A stretch of DNA of 64,000 nt from NCBI RefSeq assembly GCF_900129425.1, contig NZ_LT670817.1, positions 248,001-312,000 of the forward strand. Direction: 5' to 3'. Positions 59,650-64,000 of this stretch are shown here, in pieces. Position numbers and translations under genes: made by a program. The notes beneath the pieces were generated by a model that saw nothing but the letters and a program-made list of their open reading frames with translations, ran no database searches and was not told the origin of the DNA. Origin of the DNA: Bradyrhizobium erythrophlei (GTDB lineage Bacteria > Pseudomonadota > Alphaproteobacteria > Rhizobiales > Xanthobacteraceae). The number at the start of each line of letters is the position of its first letter. Positions within the stretch are counted from its first letter, which is position 1.

Positions 59650-61272
59650 TCACGCAATTGCGGGCATCCTACCGAATACGCAATCCAGCGCCGCGCGCAA
59701 GACTTCTAGAGGATTCGAAGCGCCTGAACGGCTGCGCCACGCGACATGGCCGTCCGGTCGAACCAGTACCGCGCCATCTGTGTCGACGCCGTAAGCTTCG
59801 TGCCAGGTGCCGTCGGGGTCGCCGAGATCCCCGTCCTTTCCGACCGTAAAGACAAAGAGTGGAGGCCACGACGGGCCGATCGCTTGCGCGGCCCGTCGCC
59901 ATGCGTCGCCGTCGGAGCCGGCCAGCAGCACAAAGTGCGGGCCGAACAGGTCGATAGTCGAGATTTGCAAGTTGCCACGCTTGAGCCAGACATGGGGCGC
60001 GCGGCTTCCGGGCCGGGCGGAGGGCACATATTCGGTGACGGGATCGTCGATCGCGACGGCCGGCGTGCCGTCAGGCACGATCGCCATCGATCGATAGCAA
60101 GCCCCGAAGATCAAACCCTGTTCGTTGAGGAATTCCCGTCGCGGCAGCACATTGCTCCGCCGTGCGGTGCGTCCCATCGACAGCGCGTTGGCCAATGAGT
60201 TCTGGGTGATAATCTGGCCCAAAGGCTGGCGCTCGGCGTGGTAGCTGTCGAGCAGCGACGGGTCTGCTTTCCCGCGCAGCACGGCGGCGATCTTCCATGT
60301 CAGATTGTGAACGTCCTGCACCCCGGTGTTGAGGCCAAAGCCGCCGGTCGGCGGCATCTCGTGGGCCGCATCGCCGGCTAGGAAAACGTCGCCGACACCA
60401 TAGCGGTCGGCAACGATGGCAGACGCCTCCCACGGGCTGATGGCAAGCACCGATACGTCAAGGTCGGCCACGCCGACGGCTTTGCGGATTAGCTCCGCGC
60501 AAAATTCCGGCACAAAATCCTGCGGCTGCCAGCCGTATTGTTTGGGACCGTGAATCAGGAAGCCCCAGCGATCGGTGCCGTTGATCGTAAGGAACGTGGC
60601 ACGGAGGTCTTCTTGCTCGACAAAATAGAGCGCGGCAGGCCGATGCTGGACCCACTGGGTGAGGTCGGCGTGGAACAGAATATTGACGCTGTCGTAGACT
60701 TTCTCTGCTCCGACCATGTTCACAGCCAGTTGGCGGCGCACGCGGCTTTGCGCGCCCTCGGCGGCGATCAAATAGCGCGCGGTGAAAGGCGTCTCTTCCC
60801 CCGTCGTACGATCGGTCAATGTGCCGGTAACGGCACCGGCCTTTTGGCTGAACGAGGTCAGCTCGGTATTGAAGCGCAGCATTCCCGGTCCCGCCGATTC
60901 CGCAAATCGACGGATCACCGGTTCAAGGTCGTCCTGAGCGCAAAGACAATTCTTGACAGGCGTCGCCGCCATGCTCTTCGCGGTCGCGCGACCGGGCACG
61001 CGGCGCTCGATCTCCTTGCCGGCAAGGGTTTCGGTCCAGACGATCAGCCCTGTCCCGCCTTCCGCCAGTCCTGCGTCCCTGATCGCGGCGTCGATGCCGT
61101 ACTGCCGGAAGACTTCCATGGTACGGGCATTGATGCCGCGCGCTTTTGGCGTGAGCGCGGTGCCCGGGTGACGCTCGACCAGCAGCGAGCGCACCCCGTG
61201 CCGGGAGAGCAGTAACGAGGCGGTAAGGCCGACCGGACCGCCGCCGGAAATAAGAACGGGGACGTCGAGCAT
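59650..61272 (-). CDS. FAD-dependent monooxygenase (PheA/TfdB type)
   Basis: The 540-residue class A flavoprotein monooxygenase has the Rossmann motif 'ISGGGPVGLTASLLL' at the N-terminus, a DG-like 'AAEGAQSRVRRQL' in the middle and the second FAD motif 'GDVFLAGDAAHEMPPTGGFGLNTG'. A C-terminal thioredoxin-like domain is as in phenol hydroxylases. It hydroxylates an aromatic ring using NAD(P)H. Together with the MFS transporter 30 bp upstream it suggests use of an aromatic acid. Confidence 0.87.
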   Translation of the reverse strand: MLDVPVLISGGGPVGLTASLLLSRHGVRSLLVERHPGTALTPKARGINARTMEVFRQYGIDAAIRDAGLAEGGTGLIVWTETLAGKEIERRVPGRATAKSMAATPVKNCLCAQDDLEPVIRRFAESAGPGMLRFNTELTSFSQKAGAVTGTLTDRTTGEETPFTARYLIAAEGAQSRVRRQLAVNMVGAEKVYDSVNILFHADLTQWVQHRPAALYFVEQEDLRATFLTINGTDRWGFLIHGPKQYGWQPQDFVPEFCAELIRKAVGVADLDVSVLAISPWEASAIVADRYGVGDVFLAGDAAHEMPPTGGFGLNTGVQDVHNLTWKIAAVLRGKADPSLLDSYHAERQPLGQIITQNSLANALSMGRTARRSNVLPRREFLNEQGLIFGACYRSMAIVPDGTPAVAIDDPVTEYVPSARPGSRAPHVWLKRGNLQISTIDLFGPHFVLLAGSDGDAWRRAAQAIGPSWPPLFVFTVGKDGDLGDPDGTWHEAYGVDTDGAVLVRPDGHVAWRSRSGASNPLEVLRAALDCVFGRMPAIA

Positions 61273-61302
61273 CTTTTTTCCTTTTGATCCCGTGTGCCTA
61301 AA

Positions 61303-62751
61303 TTATCCAATATCCATCGGCTTACCGTGGGGCTCCCGGCGATAGGCGAAGATCGCGATCAGCGCCGCAAATTCGCAAGTGGCCAGGAACAGGAAAGCGG
61401 GTGCGATCGCATCGGCGGTCGCTTTCGGCGAAACCACATCGTTGCTTCCTGCGATCAGCGCCAGACAAACGGGTCCCAGAATCTTGCCGACTCCGTTGGC
61501 GGCCTGGGCCAATCCAAACGCCCGGCCGCCGAGCGAGACTGGAAACACTTCAACAACATATGGCGACATGTTGGAGAACGAGCCGCTGTAAAACGCCGCG
61601 CCAAAGATCACGAGCAGCGCAAATACCGACCAGCCCGCGATGAACTCGTGATGGAAAGCGACAATCGCCAGCATGACCAGGACGGAGACGGACGTTCCGA
61701 CCAGCGCTGCGCCGCGGCGTCCGATATAGAGCGGCAGGACCGAAAACAGCAGGCGGCCTAGAAAAGAGGCGATGCTCGCGTACACGAAGTAGTGCGCGGC
61801 CTCGTGCGCGGAAATCTTCAGAAGCTGGGACAGAATAGTAGGTCCCCACAGGATCACGCCATAGGTGCCGGTCGAAATTCCGGTCCAGATGACGACGACC
61901 CACCAGAAGCGCTTCTGGTCCTGGAATAGCTCGGACAACGACCCCGGCTTCCTGGTCGGCTCGATTGCTTTCGGCAATGTGACGCAGTTCTCGGGAACGC
62001 CGAGCAGCTTTGCGGCCTCGCGTCGCGCGTCGGCACTGCGGCCGCGTGACAGCAGCCAGCGCACCGATTCCGGAGCAATCCATGCGATCAACAGCGAAGT
62101 AACGATCGGTATCGCACCGGTGGCGGCGACGCCGCGCCAACCGATCACCGGCAGCAGGCTCGCCGAAATCATCGCGGCAAACATCGTGCCGAGCGCGACC
62201 GGCGCCACCATCATACTGGAAACGAATGTACGGTATCGGGTCGGGGTCATTTCGACGATCAGCGGATTCTGGGCGCTCACCGCGGCAATCGATCCAAAGC
62301 CTACGACGAAACGTAATATTGAAAACAGGATCCAGGCGCCGTCCGGTATCAGTGCGCATCCGGCGGCGCCAAGCGAAAAGATCAGGCCACCGCCCCAAAC
62401 CATCATTTTGCGGCCGAAGGCGTCGGCGAGCATGCCACCGACGAGTGAGCCGACAATGGCGCCGACGCCGGATGATAGCAGCATCATCGCGCTCTGACCG
62501 TAAGTGAGGTGCCAACTTGGTGCGAGCACCGAGACCAGATATCCGACCAGGAAGAAATCGTAGAATTCGAACATCTCCTGCAGGACGAATAGCCCGATCG
62601 TCAGATAGTAGCGCGGCGTGAGATTGGACTTCTCGATTCCGCTAAGCCAGTCCTGTGCGTCACCCTTGGAATGGCCCGGAGCCGCCGTCTGCATTCCCCC
62701 TGCAACGCCGCCCTGAACGGCGCCTTGAGCGTCGAGCGAAATATCGGCCAT
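61303..62751 (-). CDS. MFS transporter, aromatic-acid/sugar type
   Basis: The product has 482 residues from ATG 62751 (GGGAGAG upstream). Twelve hydrophobic helices occur; motif A 'GGMLADAFGRKMMVWG' lies between helices 2 and 3, and the start of helix 1 'EMFEFYDFFLVGYL' resembles aromatic acid symporters. It probably imports the substrate of the monooxygenase. The two genes are close and in the same direction. Confidence 0.85.
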   Translation of the reverse strand: MADISLDAQGAVQGGVAGGMQTAAPGHSKGDAQDWLSGIEKSNLTPRYYLTIGLFVLQEMFEFYDFFLVGYLVSVLAPSWHLTYGQSAMMLLSSGVGAIVGSLVGGMLADAFGRKMMVWGGGLIFSLGAAGCALIPDGAWILFSILRFVVGFGSIAAVSAQNPLIVEMTPTRYRTFVSSMMVAPVALGTMFAAMISASLLPVIGWRGVAATGAIPIVTSLLIAWIAPESVRWLLSRGRSADARREAAKLLGVPENCVTLPKAIEPTRKPGSLSELFQDQKRFWWVVVIWTGISTGTYGVILWGPTILSQLLKISAHEAAHYFVYASIASFLGRLLFSVLPLYIGRRGAALVGTSVSVLVMLAIVAFHHEFIAGWSVFALLVIFGAAFYSGSFSNMSPYVVEVFPVSLGGRAFGLAQAANGVGKILGPVCLALIAGSNDVVSPKATADAIAPAFLFLATCEFAALIAIFAYRREPHGKPMDIG

Positions 62752-63004
62752 TTCTCTCCCCGGACGCCGGACTGCCGCCGTCATGCGCAGCGGTTCAAGA
62801 TGCCAAGTCGATCCTTGATAAAATTAGCACTCACACTTGAAAACACAATCGTGGATCGTGGGAGTTGCCTGCCGCACTGCACTCACAGTAACGGCTCTGA
62901 TCACGGCAATGACGTCGACGACTTCGCTTCTGCGAGCGCCGGGGAGCCGATGACGCCGGAAACTGCGGCGCGTGCGGCCAACGTCTGAAACAGGTGGCGA
63001 CGGT

Positions 63005-63480
63005 TCACCCCTTGTGCCTGTCGTAAATTAAATCCGGGCATATTGGTGATGCAGTCCGCCCAGGGTTGGGCGATGTGCCCGGCGCGATCGACGGCACGCG
63101 AGACCGGCGCATCTTTCGCCAGGGTAGATGCGTGCGGGCCCCATTGTAATATTCCATGTACGACAGCAATAGGTGATGGAGGTGGCGCTCGCTGAACACA
63201 ACAACGTGGTCCACCGCCAGTACGATCTGAACCTGGCGCGGTGCCATTTAATCACGGTCTCCGGCTTCACGATCGCCAAGGCGCCGAGTACCTTCGGAGC
63301 CAAACGATACAAGCCGGCGAATATCAGACGGTCCAGCATCCCGAACGTCGGCCGTTTCGGCGATTGCCGCCGCAACACGTTAAGCCGATGACGCAAAATC
63401 GTGGCTTCAGCCTCAAGTGAGACCCGCGGCCGGAACGCTCCGACCAATGCCAACCAAATTAGGCTACAAACCTCTGGCAT
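63005..63480 (-). pseudogene. transposase/integrase remnant with internal deletion
   Basis: The N-terminal part (63480 to about 63245) reads like the start of a rhizobial IS transposase ('LRHRLNVLRRQSPKRP', 'KPETVIKWHRA'). The C-terminal part (about 63235 to 63005), in another frame, reads like its end ('DHVVVFSERHL', 'YYNGARTHL'). The catalytic core between them is deleted. Confidence 0.7.
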
Positions 63481-63827
63481 AAGGCAGGAGCATCGCCCGA
63501 TTCGATATCAGTTGCCAGCAAGATTGAGTTTCCGACAGGGACACCATGTCCGGTTCGGGTCAAAAGCGCCGTTTTGACCCTCTGCCGCTGACTTCCGGCC
63601 TTACCAGATAAGCAGACGTTGTTAGGGTCCGTCCCAACCATAAGCAGCAGCCGCTTCGCTCGACCACACGACCGGCAGAGCTACGCGACCGTAGCGCGAT
63701 AGAATACCTTGCTGCGGGAGAAACTTTTCCTTTAGATCGATGTTATCATTCCAGCAACGGAACCGGGCCGACTAGGCAGTTGCTCGAAAAGCCGCTCGGC
63801 GTAATGCCCGGGCGGCTTTTTCTTTTA
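63481..63827. other. non-coding stretch with palindromes
   Basis: No gene is seen. It holds a perfect GGGTCAAAA/TTTTGACCC palindrome (63557-63580) and a terminator near its end (63787-63826). Confidence 0.5.
63787..63826 (+). terminator. rho-independent terminator
   Basis: AAAAGCCGC pairs with GCGGCTTTT around a GC-rich loop and is followed by TTCTTTT. It lies just before the small gene at 63843. Confidence 0.6.
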
Positions 63828-63842
63828 ATGCGGGAGGGTGAC

Positions 63843-64000
63843 GTGCCGAATGATAAGCCCCTCAAGCCTGACGACTTTCCTGTTGAGGCTGAGGGTGAGG
63901 AATTAGTAACTGCAGACGGCAAGCCAATAGCCAAGGCGAAAACGCCAGCTATCGCAGAGGATATTGCGGACCGTCTCAACGAGGACGATTGCCGCAAAGA
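63843..64000 (+). CDS. small acidic protein, 3' end outside window
   Basis: GGAGGG lies 4 bp before GTG 63843 (ATG 63828 is in frame but has no site). The visible 52 residues are Lys/Glu/Asp-rich with 'VTADGKPIAKAK' and 'EDIADRLNEDD', the style of short soluble rhizobial proteins. The family is unknown. Confidence 0.6.
   Translation, partial: MPNDKPLKPDDFPVEAEGEELVTADGKPIAKAKTPAIAEDIADRLNEDDCRK

Overview
The window reads as high-GC alphaproteobacterial chromosome, most likely Bradyrhizobium or a close relative in the Nitrobacteraceae. The evidence is a GcrA-type cell-cycle regulator, a SAM-II riboswitch before metZ, a LexA box of the alphaproteobacterial GTTC-N7-GTTC type before dinB, the long two-domain form of dCTP deaminase, a phasin, OpgC, and many intergenic palindromes of the kind common in Bradyrhizobium. 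No species can be assigned from sequence alone.

Layout. (1) Positions 1 to about 10.85 kb are accessory DNA. This region holds many short, mostly unrecognised genes (several zinc-ribbon-like), a stand-alone M41-type metallopeptidase, a Nudix hydrolase, a phasin, a PD-(D/E)XK nuclease-like protein, a PLD-like protein, a duplicated small gene and a split SOS-response-associated peptidase pseudogene. (2) Positions 10.9-39.7 kb are core-like chromosome. It contains a polysaccharide deacetylase, an OmpA/BON protein and a flippase-like membrane protein, followed by the phosphate regulon phoR-pstSCAB-phoU-phoB with a Pho box. After that come gcrA, argD-argF, hslO, apaG, opgC with two SGNH hydrolases, metZ under a SAM-II riboswitch/attenuator, dcd, a MATE exporter, an AraC regulator and ogt.

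(3) Positions 39.78-57.21 kb are an integrative element of about 17.4 kb inserted in the anticodon arm of a tRNA-Gly(CCC) gene. The left end keeps only the 5' half of the tRNA. The element brings its own 5' half, so the right end carries a complete tRNA with one base changed. The element has a tyrosine recombinase at the left end and a cargo zone of small membrane, zinc-ribbon, PD-(D/E)XK-like and M41 peptidase genes. A gene-free zone of about 1 kb is rich in TTAA motifs and holds a nested inverted repeat; it may be a replication origin. A long leftward gene set then runs from the right end and finishes with an SF3 (D5/P4-like) helicase. I see no capsid, tail or large-terminase gene, so it resembles a satellite or integrative plasmid rather than a complete phage.

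(4) Positions 57.25-64 kb hold a 5'-truncated IS481 transposase 8 bp after the tRNA, an SOS-regulated dinB, a flavin monooxygenase with an aromatic-acid-type MFS transporter, a deleted transposase remnant and a partial small gene.

Most small accessory genes have no recognisable function. They were accepted on ribosome-binding sites, overlapping stop/start codons, conserved-looking composition and zinc or membrane motifs.
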